From Mortierella alpina (Eukaryota > Mortierellomycota > Mortierellomycetes > Mortierellales > Mortierellaceae), in the NCBI GenBank assembly GCA_029449245.1, contig JANATF010000001.1:1302001-1366000 (forward strand): a stretch of DNA of 64,000 nt, read 5' to 3'. The notes beneath the pieces were generated by a model. It did no database searches. It had not been told where the DNA came from and saw only the letters and a list, made by a program, of their open reading frames with translations. This document shows positions 10,358 through 21,253 of the stretch, in pieces; position 1 is the stretch's first letter, and the number at the start of each line of letters is the position of its first letter. The position numbers and the translations under genes were made by a program.

Positions 10358-12220
10358 ATGGTCGTACCATCTGAGCTGCCTTTACCTGACGAATGTATTG
10401 ATCTGATTGTTGCCTACCTCTTCGAGGAGAGGCAGGCCCTCCATGCGCTCGTCTGCTCGAGTCAGAGGCTGCTCGAACGCACGTTGCCCGTCCTGTACAG
10501 GTCGCCATTCCAGCTTATCGAAAGCTCTAGCCGCTGGTCCAGGGACGAAAAGGAAAGGAGATGCACAGCCCTTTTGGCCTTACTCCTGACGACCAGGAAG
10601 CCCGAGCACACCACAGATCCTAACCCCACCACCGCATATACCCATACTCATACCCATTACAGCCATACCCGTTATCACCAACATAATCAGCAGCATCTTG
10701 ACCAACAGATCCACCTGCCTGCAACCGTAGACTACCTGCGCTTCTTCACTCACCAGTATCAAATCAATCTGTGGCATCCCCTGGTCAATCTGCGCACCCT
10801 GGCCACAGAGGAGAACATGTTTATCCTGGACGAGAGCAAAAACATGACAGAGCTGCAGATCAGCGTAGCAGAATCCTTGGTGCGGTACTCTCCAGAGGAC
10901 ATCAAGGTGATTGGCCAACCCATTGACCGCGTATCGTTGGTGTTGGTACCTTCCCTCAAGCAACTTCGAAACCTCGTCCGACTGGAGCTGTCAGAGATTG
11001 CCGTTGGCTTCAAGATTCACCCCGTAATCGAGTTCATTCGCGTCCACGACGCGAAACATCACACGTTGCGCGAGATCAAGATCAAGGGACGCGACGACCC
11101 TGCCCACCCGTCTCACAATCAACTCTATCAACTTGTCCAAGCAATGCGATCACCGCAGGTGGTGGATGCAAGGCACTGGAGGGAGGCCATCAGGGTCCTC
11201 CACGAGATCCCTTCAGAATGCCTGCGGACTTTGCTATTGGGGATGGCCGACATGCCACCGACGTTTGTCTCAGTCCCGGATTTTCTGTCGCGGTGCGTAT
11301 TTCTGGAGGAGTTACGGATGCCCGTTCGTGATGAGAATCTGTTTGATTGGGCCATAGTGCACCGCAGGTCCCTGGGTGTAGATCGGAACGCCTCTCTGTC
11401 AAGATCCAGATCGCTCCCCCTCGCGTCAGCACAAATCCCCATGCACACTATGCTTTCGTCCTCATCTGCCTCTTACTCCGGCTCCGTGCCAGTACCTTCA
11501 CCCATGCCCATGACTCTGCCTTGGCAGCTACACCATTACAACCATTCAGATTGGCAAGCTTCGGAACGTGCCCCCGGCTCGGCGCGCCTAAAGTCGATTG
11601 ATCTCTGCGGTGAGGACCGTTGTCTAATCCCGGCTCTTCGGAGTGCTGTTGACGCCTTCCGAGACTCTCTTGAGTTCCTCAAAGCTATGTCTCTCGCCCT
11701 AATGATGACCAGGGTACCAATTCTCAACATTATGACACTGAGTTGGTCGTGGCCACTCTCGCGGCTCTCTGTATTGGATTTGGAAGGCGAGGTTGCATTG
11801 GCCTTCAAGCTCTCGTCGCTAAGGTACTGTCCAGCTCTGATCAAGTTGAAACTGTCGCTGCCCCCATACCTGTACTCAACCAGTGAGGATGACCAGACGC
11901 TACAGGCGATGAAGGATAATATGCCCAAGATCTGCTATGCCACCAGATTATTGGAGCTGGAGCTGCATGGCAAGTGGCCCGTCTCGGACGCACTGTTGTT
12001 GATGATAACTCACAATATGCGGCGGCTGACGAGGTTGCATATCGTAAGTTGCGGGGGATATACATTAGATGGTATTCAGACGCTCGTCAACGGGCTGGAA
12101 AGGCTGGAGTGGTTGGGGATCAGCAAGTGGCTGTGTGCCTGGCAGCCGATCCGCCATCGACTGCTAGCGATAAAGGCGCAGAAACCGAGACTTGAGCTCG
12201 TGGAGGGAGAAGTAATGTAA
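10358..12220 (+). CDS. F-box-like protein, possible leucine-rich repeats
   Basis: A 620-residue protein without introns. The first 40 residues (PLPDECIDLIVAYLFEERQ, then LHALVCSSQRLLERTLPVLYR) look like an F-box: LP near the start, a hydrophobic helix, then a conserved V-C-S-R-type helix. Such proteins link substrates to the Skp1-Cul1 ubiquitin ligase. The remainder has leucine-rich stretches resembling degenerate LRRs (LVRLELSEIAV, CLRTLLLGMADMP, LIKLKLSLP, LLELELHGKWP, LTRLHIVSCGGYTLDG), ending at a stop at 12218-12220. A His/Thr-rich insert (residues about 88-120) interrupts the N-terminal part. Large F-box/LRR families are usual in Mortierella-like fungi. The start is the first ATG that covers the F-box. 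The substrate is unknown. Confidence 0.75.
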   Translation: MVVPSELPLPDECIDLIVAYLFEERQALHALVCSSQRLLERTLPVLYRSPFQLIESSSRWSRDEKERRCTALLALLLTTRKPEHTTDPNPTTAYTHTHTHYSHTRYHQHNQQHLDQQIHLPATVDYLRFFTHQYQINLWHPLVNLRTLATEENMFILDESKNMTELQISVAESLVRYSPEDIKVIGQPIDRVSLVLVPSLKQLRNLVRLELSEIAVGFKIHPVIEFIRVHDAKHHTLREIKIKGRDDPAHPSHNQLYQLVQAMRSPQVVDARHWREAIRVLHEIPSECLRTLLLGMADMPPTFVSVPDFLSRCVFLEELRMPVRDENLFDWAIVHRRSLGVDRNASLSRSRSLPLASAQIPMHTMLSSSSASYSGSVPVPSPMPMTLPWQLHHYNHSDWQASERAPGSARLKSIDLCGEDRCLIPALRSAVDAFRDSLEFLKAMSLALMMTRVPILNIMTLSWSWPLSRLSVLDLEGEVALAFKLSSLRYCPALIKLKLSLPPYLYSTSEDDQTLQAMKDNMPKICYATRLLELELHGKWPVSDALLLMITHNMRRLTRLHIVSCGGYTLDGIQTLVNGLERLEWLGISKWLCAWQPIRHRLLAIKAQKPRLELVEGEVM

Positions 12221-12774
12221 TCGCAAAGCCGCTGTAGAGCAAACAAGGCAATAATAAACGAATCGGTGCTAGACGTCAACAGCCAGGGAGAGAACTCCTC
12301 GCTCAGCGAAGCGCGAGACGCGTGCTGGTAAATCGAGCTAACCATCCCCCCCCCCCCCCCCCCCCCTTAAGAGTACCTCAAGCGCGCTGCTCGTATTTCG
12401 TGGCAGGCGTGTGAGAGGGCCACGACGATGCATGGACCGCCCACTTTTGCACGCATCACACACTGCCACGGTCAATCCATCTCTTGACACATTCAACAGC
12501 TCAGTCTTATCGTTGTCCCTGCTCCCTCCCCCACCTTCTCCTCCCGCTCACTCTGATTCCGCCTCCGAGGATTGTGAGAAAGGAGTAGAACAGGTAGACA
12601 GGGCTTGTGCGTTTCAGGTCTCAGCATGCTTCCAGCACGCATTGGAATCAGCCATTGAACATCCATTGCCTCTTTTCCTCCTTTAACCCCCCTCTTTTAT
12701 CCCGTCCTCCATTTCCTTCTTCCTCGTCTTCTTTTCAGTAGCTTTTATTCTACGTGTATTGAACAGGTTCAGGG
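12221..12774. other. Intergenic region with 21-nt poly(C) tract
   Basis: The region contains an AATAAA at 12253-12258, a likely poly(A) signal for the F-box gene, then a run of 21 C at 12346-12366, and then the pyrimidine-rich promoter and leader of SEC24. No coding exon is supported. Confidence 0.5.
12253..12258 (+). terminator. Polyadenylation signal (AATAAA)
   Basis: AATAAA lies 32 nt after the stop of the F-box gene, at a normal distance for a fungal 3' UTR. Confidence 0.4.
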
Positions 12775-15700
12775 ATGTCCCACTACCAGCAGCAGCAGCA
12801 GCAGCACCCGCCGCAACCGCAGCCGCGGCCTTTTCATCCTGGTCCAGGAAGTCAAGGACACCTGGCCCAGCAAGGGCAGCATGCTCAGAGCCACCCAGGC
12901 AATGGCGCTCAACAGCAGCAGCAGTATCCTCAGCAACAGCCGCCAATCAAGGCACCTGGCGCACCATATGGCAACGTGCGCCCAGGTGGAGGTCCAGCCA
13001 TGGCTGGCAATCCACCTACTAGACCCGGACCTGGCTCTATGACCACTGGAGCCAGACCTCTCCCACCAGGTACGGTTACTGCAAGAGGTCAGAGTTTTTT
13101 TTCGAGGGGAAATGTAACACTCACCAGAAAGTGCAGAGCTCGCGACGCAGACCTTTTACGTAAAAGTATCCCGCATCGGTTTGTTGCGCCATGCTATGGC
13201 ACTCTACTATGGCTTATATTTGAGGAGAGTAGGGTGCTTTAAGCTTTACAGACTGACGCGATAAACATCAATCGTTACTAAAGCCCTCATCCTCTTTGAC
13301 CTGTATGCTGCCACACAGGACAGGGCGCTCAACAGGCTCGGCCACCGCTCAATGGTGGGCAAGCTCATCCGCAACATCAGCAGCACCTTCAGCAACAATA
13401 CCAGCATCCAGGAGGCCGGCCCGTGTCCAACCCCGCCCTCTCCCCAGGCGCGAGGCCACCGGGCATTCGACCATTAAACCAGCAGATCATGACGGGATCG
13501 CCCTTGTCTGGACATCAAGCCGGGATGGCTACAGCGGCTCATTCTCAAACAAGCCCTGCTCACGATCAGATGCTTGCGTCTAATAACGCGCCTGGAGTAC
13601 ACACCCGATCCCCACCACAGAATCTGGCGCACCAGCAGCAATTGCAGCATACATCGCAGCAAAATCAACCGCTACAGGTCCATAAGGCAACATCACCACA
13701 AGCATTCCAGCAACGAGCGGACGGACTAAACGGACTTCAAAATCAGATGGCCAACTTGTCTGTCGGGTCCAGCAGTTCAGTGGATCAACATGGACATGCA
13801 CAGATACAGCCACAGGGACCGCTCGCGCAGTCTGAAGTACGTTGTCAGGGATTATTATCTTGCACTACTTGAAGAGCTGGCATGTACACGACCGAGTATG
13901 AATGGCAAACATAGCATTCTGATCATGGCCATTTAAATTATGCTATAAGCAGACCAAGCCCAAAGCAGGAGCGAGAGCAAAGCGCGTCTTCCCCACGGAT
14001 CCATCCACACCCACTCCTTCTCAAAGTCAGCCAGGCGGGATGGCTCCTCCGATTCCTCATCCGGGTATGCCCCCAGCACCAGAACCTTACGGATCACAGA
14101 CCTTTAGCCAGGGACAGCAACTGAATCCAGGCCAAGGTCAGCATCCTGCATATCCTCAACAGCAGCACCATCAGCAACCGTCGTATCAACAGCAGCCCCA
14201 ACAGAATCAGCAAGCGTACCAGCAGCATCCCCAACCAGCTCATGCGGCCCCGCCTCAGCCCATGGGTCAGTCCCAGCAATTCAGGCCGCAAATACCGACC
14301 CAGCCAGTCTCCAAGCCTAGAATCGATCCTGATCAGATCCCCTCTCCAGTGGCAGTTCAGGAAGCAGATCAGCAGGAGTGGGATGATAAGTCGTTTATAA
14401 CCTCTCTCAGGACGAGCACCACGCCACTTGCCAGCACTGACTTTCATGCTATTGATGGAGGTAATGTATTCATGCGCACCTGTACATCCGATAATCAAAA
14501 CGCCGCCTAAATTTGTCGTCGCATGGCGTTGGTCATGTATATTTAGGCAATTGTAATCCTCGCTTCTTCAGGATGACTACATACAACCTCCCCAATACGG
14601 ATGATCTACTCAACACTTCGCAGCTTCCTATGGGCCTTGTCATCCAGCCACTGGCTCAGCTCCGCGCGGACGAGGTAAAGGAGTTATCTATCCAGCTATG
14701 ACAAATCAAAAACACATCGAACGAAAATGGCTCAGCTGCTCACCATTGCAATTTATCTTGGTACCCCATGGACATGCTAGGCGCCCATTGACACTGTCGA
14801 CTTTGGAGACTCTGGCCCTGCCAGGTGCCGTCGTTGCAACGCGTACATTAACCCGTACATGATCTTTATCAACGGTGGACAACGCTTTATTTGCAACATG
14901 TGTCTTTTTGAGAACGATGTTGAACCTAGCTATTTCTGCAACCTGGATATGAACGGCCGTCGTTGTGATCTGGATCAGCGCCCTGAACTTCGGAATGGAA
15001 CCATTGAATTTTCAGTCCCCAAAGCGTACTGGAGCAAGACTCCTGTACCCGCAGCCTATGTCTTTGCAATAGATGTCTCGTGGAATTCAGTCCAAAGTGG
15101 CATGCTGCAACAGTGCGTTGCAGGCATCAAGGAAGCCGTTTGGGATGCGAATGGGGTATCCAAGTTGGTACCTGGTGCTCAGATCGGTATCATGACATAT
15201 GACAAAACTGTGCACTTTTACAACCTCTCGGTAAAGTATCAAGAACAAAATGACCTCCTCTGCCTCTTTTTGTGTCCTTGATGACAAGAGTCGGTGACTT
15301 GATTATTATTTTTCCTGTTACGATATTAACCTAGTGTCGTGGTCTTAACCGAATCCCTTTTCATAGCCAACACTAGAGCAGGCGCAGATGATGGTTGTGC
15401 CGGACGTTGCAGACATGTTTGTTCCCTTGAGTGAGGGCTTTCTTGTAAACCCTGAGAAGTCACAGTAAGTTGCAGAATAGTTCGCATGGGATATAGGGCA
15501 CTGTTGAAAAAAGGAGGTATTGACCATGCAGTTATGATCGTCTTATGATAGAACCATAGTAGAGTCCTTACTGGATATGTTGCCACAGTTGTTTGCTGAC
15601 AACAAGATCACGGAACCGGTTATCGGAGCCGTGGTTCAAGGTGTACGGATGGCGCTCGAGAGCCGCGGTGGAAAGCTGATACTATTCCAGACTGCACTCC

Positions 15701-17587
15701 CGACCTTCGGCCCTGGTGCACTCCGGCATCGAGACGATTCCAAGATTTATGGGACAGAGAAAGAAAAAACTCTCTATGCGCCTCAGGATGATTTCTACAG
15801 GAAGTTGGCGGAAAGCTGCGTGGATGCCGGACTGTCAATCGATCTGTTTCTGTTCCCGAATGCGTATGTGGACGTGGCAACCTTGGGCTGCCTCTCAAGC
15901 ATCACTGGTGGCGAGACCCACATGTATCCAAACTTTAATGCAGCGCGTGATGGAGTCAAGTTTGCAGGCGAGATCAATCGGATCGTGACAAGGCCGTTCG
16001 GATTTAACGGGCTGATGCGTGTTCGGTGCTCTACTGGGCTGCGAATTGCGGAGCATTTTGGAAACTTCCACATGAAGAACAGTACGGACCTTGAGCTTGC
16101 GGGCGTGGACTCGGAGAAGGCTTTTGGAGTGCTGGTGAAGCACGATGGCAGGCTGGATGAAAGAACTGAGGCCTCGTTCCAGGTGGCGCTACTTTATACC
16201 ACTGCGGATGGACGAAGACGGGTCAGGGTTCATAACTTTAGCACGCCTGTGACCACGCTGCTGGGCAATGTGTTTAGGTGGGCAGATATGGACACGACGA
16301 TCAACTTTTTGAGCAAAGGCGGTAAGTCTTCTACTTATGCGTTTTTTTTTTTTTTTTTTTTCTTTTTGGGGGGGGGGGGGATGCGCTTTTGTTTCTAACT
16401 TGAATTATTTTTAATGTTTGGTCGATGGATGAAAAACTACTAGCCATTTCACAAGCCTTGAGCAAGCCATTGAATGAGGTGCGCGAAGCATTGACAGAAA
16501 AGTGTGTCAAGATTTTATCCGCGTATCGTCGCAATTGTGCCTCATCGACCGCCCCAGGACAGGTACGCATATCTTTCCACGCTACAGCATCTTTTCTTTA
16601 CTACATGAATTCATCTACATGAACCTAACGGATATGTTCGTGACTCGCAGCTCATTCTCCCCGAATCGTTCAAGCTGTTCCCGCTGTATACTTTGGCATT
16701 ACTAAAGTCCAAGACTTTACGCGCTGGAAGGGATATTAACAGTGACGTCCGTGTGTACCACATGAGGATGGTCAAGAGTATGGGTGTCAGTGAAAGTATC
16801 GTCTACTTTTATGCTCGCATGATGGCCGTCGACGCAATGGATGAAAAGGTAAGTTGCTGTCAGAGGCTATATTGCTTTGCCTTAAGCCAATAAGAATGAG
16901 AGTGATGCTAACGGGACAATCGCTCTTCTCTCTCACGCACGCTCACTCTTTGCTTTTCGACTGCATGCGTCGATAAAGGTCGGTGTCATGGGTGCCAATG
17001 GAAGGGTATTTCTCCCGCCTCTTGTCCGAGTATCGTACGCAAGACTTAATCCTGCGGGTGCATATCTTCTCGAAAACGGCCAGAGACTCTTCCTCTGGTT
17101 GGGACGAGAAATCCCTTCAAAATTCTTACAGGACGTCTTTGGAGCTCAGACCATCGAGTCGGTTGATCCAACTATGGTAAGTGAGAAACGGTGCCATGCC
17201 TGTGGAAATGCATGCTACACTTTCTTTTTTTCCTGTTGGTGGGGGCTTTCCTTGACAAAAACGGGAGGCTCTAACATCTACCCCCCCCCCCCCCCTCCAT
17301 AAACCCCACAATAGCGTCATTTGCCAGAACTCGACACGACCACTAGTAGCCAAATCCGCATGATTCGTGTCTACTTGCAGGCACAAAGGGCACAGTATCT
17401 GGACTTGACGATCGTGCGCCAGGGCATGGATCAGACAGAGATTGAGTTTTCAAATTTGCTGGTCGAGGATAAGAACAATGAGGCCATGTCTTATGTCGAC
17501 TATCTGCCCACGATCCATCGCATGATCCAGACCGAGGTCACCACCAGACCCCACGAAGTCCACACCAGCATTTGGTCTACCCACTAA
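12775..17587 (+). CDS. SEC24: COPII coat cargo-receptor subunit Sec24
   Basis: The inner-coat subunit of COPII vesicles; it binds cargo export signals and pairs with Sec23 at ER exit sites. Eleven exons sum to 1184 residues: 12775-13069, 13319-13836, 13953-14460, 14547-14674, 14781-15230, 15367-15464, 15552-16321, 16444-16562, 16651-16848, 16979-17176 and 17315-17587. The first 440 or so residues are Gln/Pro-rich and disordered. They are followed by NCNPRFFRMTTYNLPNT and LPMGLVIQPLAQL, a C4 zinc finger (CRRCNAYI, then CNMC), a trunk domain (PPAYVFAIDVSWNSVQSGML, IGIMTYDKTVHFYNL), the beta-sandwich and helical regions, and a gelsolin-like C-terminus (FLWLGREIPSKFLQDVFG). Introns 7 and 10 carry long T, G and C homopolymers. 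The gene is convergent with SEC8, with 68 bp between stop codons. The assignment is secure. Confidence 0.93.
16342..16380. repeat. Poly(T)/poly(G) tract in a SEC24 intron
   Basis: Intron 7 of SEC24 contains 20 T, then C, five T and 13 G in a row. The G run can only be read as intron because the flanking exons join in phase. Confidence 0.8.
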
Positions 17588-17655
17588 ATAACTCCATAGT
17601 CTTCAACTCTTTTTTGATTCAGGAGTAAAGAAAATGTGCAAAAAGATTTATATTG

Positions 17656-20600
17656 CTAAAATCGCCCCATGGGGACATTGATCACGCCATGGTCAAAGAA
17701 TGCGCCTACCACCACCGTGCCGTCTTCACGACTCTGTGGCACAGATTCTCGAACACGTTCAACAAATGCAACTGCGGGTCGAATAACGACGCTAATATGA
17801 GCAGGATCTGGGCGAACCAAGGATTGGTGTCCACTGGCAGAGGTTTGCAGGTGCTGAGTGGTCGCATTAGAAGACCCATTGGCGCTGGGGCTCTTCCAAC
17901 CTGTTACGCCATTCTGCGCCGCTTTCAGGTACGCGGGAATCAGAGGAACAGAATTTGCTGTCGCCGCTGCAGCCTTACTACTACTGCCACCGCTACTGCC
18001 TCCTGCGCCACCACTGCCACTCTGAGAAGATGAGCCGGGTGCACCCTTGGCTGGTGTACCGTCCGCTGGAACAGGGTTGTTGGCCAGAGCTCCAGCCAGT
18101 ACTTGGGAGTACTTATCCTGAATCAATCCCGAGAACGCCAGGGAGGGTCCTTGCTCCGTCATTTGAGCGTACACCTGAGGCAGAGCCTTCCTCAATGGTT
18201 CAGTCGCGAAGACGCCAATCTCCTTGTCATACACTTTGCAGAGCGAGGACGAGCCGATAGAATCTGTGAACTTGAACAATTGCTACAATACAGCAAATAA
18301 TATAAAAGGCGAGAGAGGAGTAAGCACCCAGGAACTGTAGCTGCGAGAAAAGTGATGAAAATTGTATCTGCGACGATCGCCATACCCTGTTTTTGTCGCG
18401 ATTGGCTTTGCGCGATCTCAGTAAATCCGAGCCCGAATCATGCCCTGATCCCCCTAGGAAATTGTCAGGTCCATCTTCACCTTGGTTGGTATCCATGAGA
18501 TAATCAGAGAGCAAACATCGAATCTCTGTCAACATGGGCGTCCAGACCTCTCCAAAGGAATACATCTTGACCCCCACGAGGCCCATTTCACGCTGCTTGA
18601 GATGATCACCCTCCACGCGCTATAGGTTACAGAGGATAAATCATCAGCAAGGTGTTTCGATCAACGACGACAACACGGTGGACATAGATTGACTTCTTAC
18701 TCTCAGAAGACGTTGCCCTGCAATTAAGACGGTGCTATGCCCTTGAATGATGCATTCAATTTTGGAGAACAGGGTCCAGAACAAGTCTCTCAAAATCTCG
18801 TTTTCATGGTTCTTGGTCGCCAAGTACTTTTCGTCGTCTTCATCATCATAATTCGAGTCTCTTGCACTGATGGTCTTGAGTGCAGCGGCATTTCGTCTGG
18901 AAGAAATATTTTAAGCATGAAATGAATCAGTGTTCCTTCCAAGCCCTTTGAAATCACCAAATATTTTTGGTAGCATGCGTTTACCTCTCATTGACCTCGC
19001 CAATGGTTTTGTCAATCAACTGGTATGTTTCCAGCGGGACACGCTGAAGAACAGTCTAGAAATGTCACAAAAAATAATCCGGTGGTGTGTTGGTATGTTG
19101 GTATTGTCCAGCCATGAATAATATACAAGAGGTTTTGCAATGCAGCAAACTGTCCTACCACAATGGCCTCCTTGAACTTCCCGAGAAGACCTAACGATTC
19201 GACAAGGATCTCCAAGTAGTACGTGGAGTCGACTTCAGGGTTGATTTCCATATCCTCAGTGATCTAATTTAGAGACGAATTATGGAGAGTGAGTCTCTTT
19301 TAAACTGCATCTCGGTCAATAGCACAGACACGCACTCCATACACATATATAACACATTACACACCATTTCATCGTTCAACCGCACTTCGTTTCCCGGCTT
19401 GTGCTTAGACTGAAATCCAGTTGCGCGTTTTGTGCGATCATTGCTAAGTTTTGAGAGATCCTTTCCGATCCTACAAAGAACGCGACGCATGCGGTATCAG
19501 CAGGCTGTTGCTTTTTTCCTCCCATTATTGCGAACCACAGCACGTATTGTCGACTAACCCTTCAAACATTCCGCGCTCTGTAGTTGGCACTACAAAATTT
19601 CATAAAGCCGAGGTTCAGAATTGGTGAGAAATGACCTTTCTGTCCATACGCCACACGTTCAAATGGACTTGTGGTAATGCGAATGGATCTTACGCGCTTC
19701 CTGCCCTGTGGTATACGTAGCCCAGCGACTGTCGCAGTATGGGCTCTTGAGGTATAAGTGGTTATGAAGTTCCTCCATAAGAGTCTCAGCCATTGACTAG
19801 AAAAGATGCCGTTAAAATAGTCAGCTAGCAATCTTTTTTTTTTTTTGGGTCCTTGCACTGCGGGTGTAAAATCTTGTCGACTCTTACCTCCAGCTGCTCA
19901 TTGAAAAACCGGGATAGATCCGATAGTGCGCCCACAGATGCCATCTCCGGCTTGGAAATCGTCTTGGATGAGGATACCAGCAACGTCACTGCAGCCAGGA
20001 AGTGCTTCTCGCGGACTAAAATCTCAAGTTTTGCAGGCACCTGCTTCAGTTCCTCACTTTGGCGATTGAAAAAAAAATAGCAGTTTCTTAGTTCCAGAGA
20101 CACTGTGCTTATTACTGCTGAGAGGCTGTTGTGCGCGCAAACATACATTTCATCCAGCATCTCGATCATGTCCTTGTATTGCTGACTCTTGTTATACAAC
20201 TGAACTAGGTCCGCGTGTCGCAATCTCAAGGACTCTTTAGAGTTCTTGAGATCCATTCGCAACTCCTTCACTCGACTCTGCGAGTCGGATATGCCGTCAA
20301 TCACCCCCCCATATGTTCCAATAGACGCGTTGAATCCCTGATATGATCCTATTCAACAACGCGAGATAGATGATTTGCATCAGCTCTTCAAAATGTCCAC
20401 TTTCGAGAAGAGTTTCAGGCCTTGATGCTGAAGGGTCTCATACCATCCACAACATCCTTGAGTGCCCTTTCGATATTGCGAAGAATCATGCAAAACATGT
20501 CATAGTCCTTGCCGAGAGAACTTCCGTCCATAAGCTCCAGAGCCAAGGGTACTGGATTGAACTGTGATAACCAATATAAAACAAATGCAGGAAAGAAAGT

Positions 20601-20911
20601 ACGAGGATTAGTAGCTGTCCTATAAGGTACCAGGAGTGCGGGTGGGCGCACACTTGGCGCTAGAATGCGGCAAAGTTTAGAGGCTCAAACACTTACATCT
20701 GTCTTTGTCATAAACTCCCATTCATCATTCAGTAGGTCTTTGTTCACAGGGAACGTGAAAAGTGATGGTAAAGGAACCTCAGTACCAATGACATGTTGCA
20801 AACGTCAGTTGCCTTGATAGCAAGCGTGGGTTTTCAAGTTACCTCGAATGTCGATGGTGCTGGGGTCGGAGACTGGATTGACATACTCGTCGTGCCATTG
20901 GTAGTCGTCAT
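17656..20911 (-). CDS. SEC8: Exocyst subunit Sec8 (EXOC4), C-terminally truncated
   Basis: A subunit of the octameric exocyst that tethers secretory vesicles to the plasma membrane. Thirteen exons fit in phase: 20843-20911, 20697-20777, 20444-20561, 20147-20348, 19888-20056, 19694-19796, a 19-nt microexon 19559-19577, 19365-19470, 19159-19263, 18985-19055, 18701-18896, 18386-18619 and 17656-18282; total 699 residues. Recognisable Sec8 blocks are NPVPLALELMDGSSLGKDYD, YQGFNASIGTYGGVIDG, LQYKDMI-type coiled coil, LDEIEELKQVPAKLE, EELHNHLYLKSPYCDSRW and LVESLGLLGKFKEAIV. The last exon holds a Ser/Gly insert and then HISVVIRPAVAFVERVRESVP, after which the frame ends at a TAG, where homologues continue for several hundred residues. 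So the C-terminal part is missing, either genuinely or by rearrangement. It is convergent with SEC24. The family is certain; the intactness is doubtful. Confidence 0.85.
19559..19577 (-). other. 19-nt microexon of SEC8
   Basis: Exon 6 ends in phase 1 (GCG C) and the next long exon needs two preceding bases, so the two cannot be joined directly. A 19-nt segment with acceptor CTACAG and donor GTTAGT supplies exactly that phase and encodes about six residues (RGMFEG in the join). It is an inferred exon. Confidence 0.55.
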
Positions 20912-21253
20912 GGTGAGCCATGGTCCGAATGCGGTGGTGCCAAGTTTGATTCCGGTAGGGTGGTTGTTGGAAATGATGAAAGCAAAGGTGGAGTCAAGGC
21001 AGGAACGACAGGCGAACGCTAAGTGACTGCCTTTTACAATACGCCTCGAACTGCTGGTGAACCAGGTTGCTCTCATACGCCTGGCAGATATACGCAGGGC
21101 TTATGACGTCCAAAAGAATCCGCTGAACAATAGAAATGGCAACAGTCTTGGAGAGCTCACATCCTGTTTAATGGGTGTGTTGTATAAGAAAACGGCTCTT
21201 CGACCGTTGTATGTATTCAAGTTGTTGGAAACTATATCCATCCATATCCCCCC
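20912..21253. other. Spacer between RAD57-like gene and SEC8
   Basis: This 342-bp interval lies between two co-oriented minus-strand genes. It should contain the 3' end of the recombinase transcript and the SEC8 promoter. Nothing else is recognised. Confidence 0.45.

Noticed and set aside
17588-17655. Sec8 continuing through an intron spanning SEC24
   Set aside because: The intron would have to cross a 4.8-kb opposite-strand gene, far longer than any other intron in the window.
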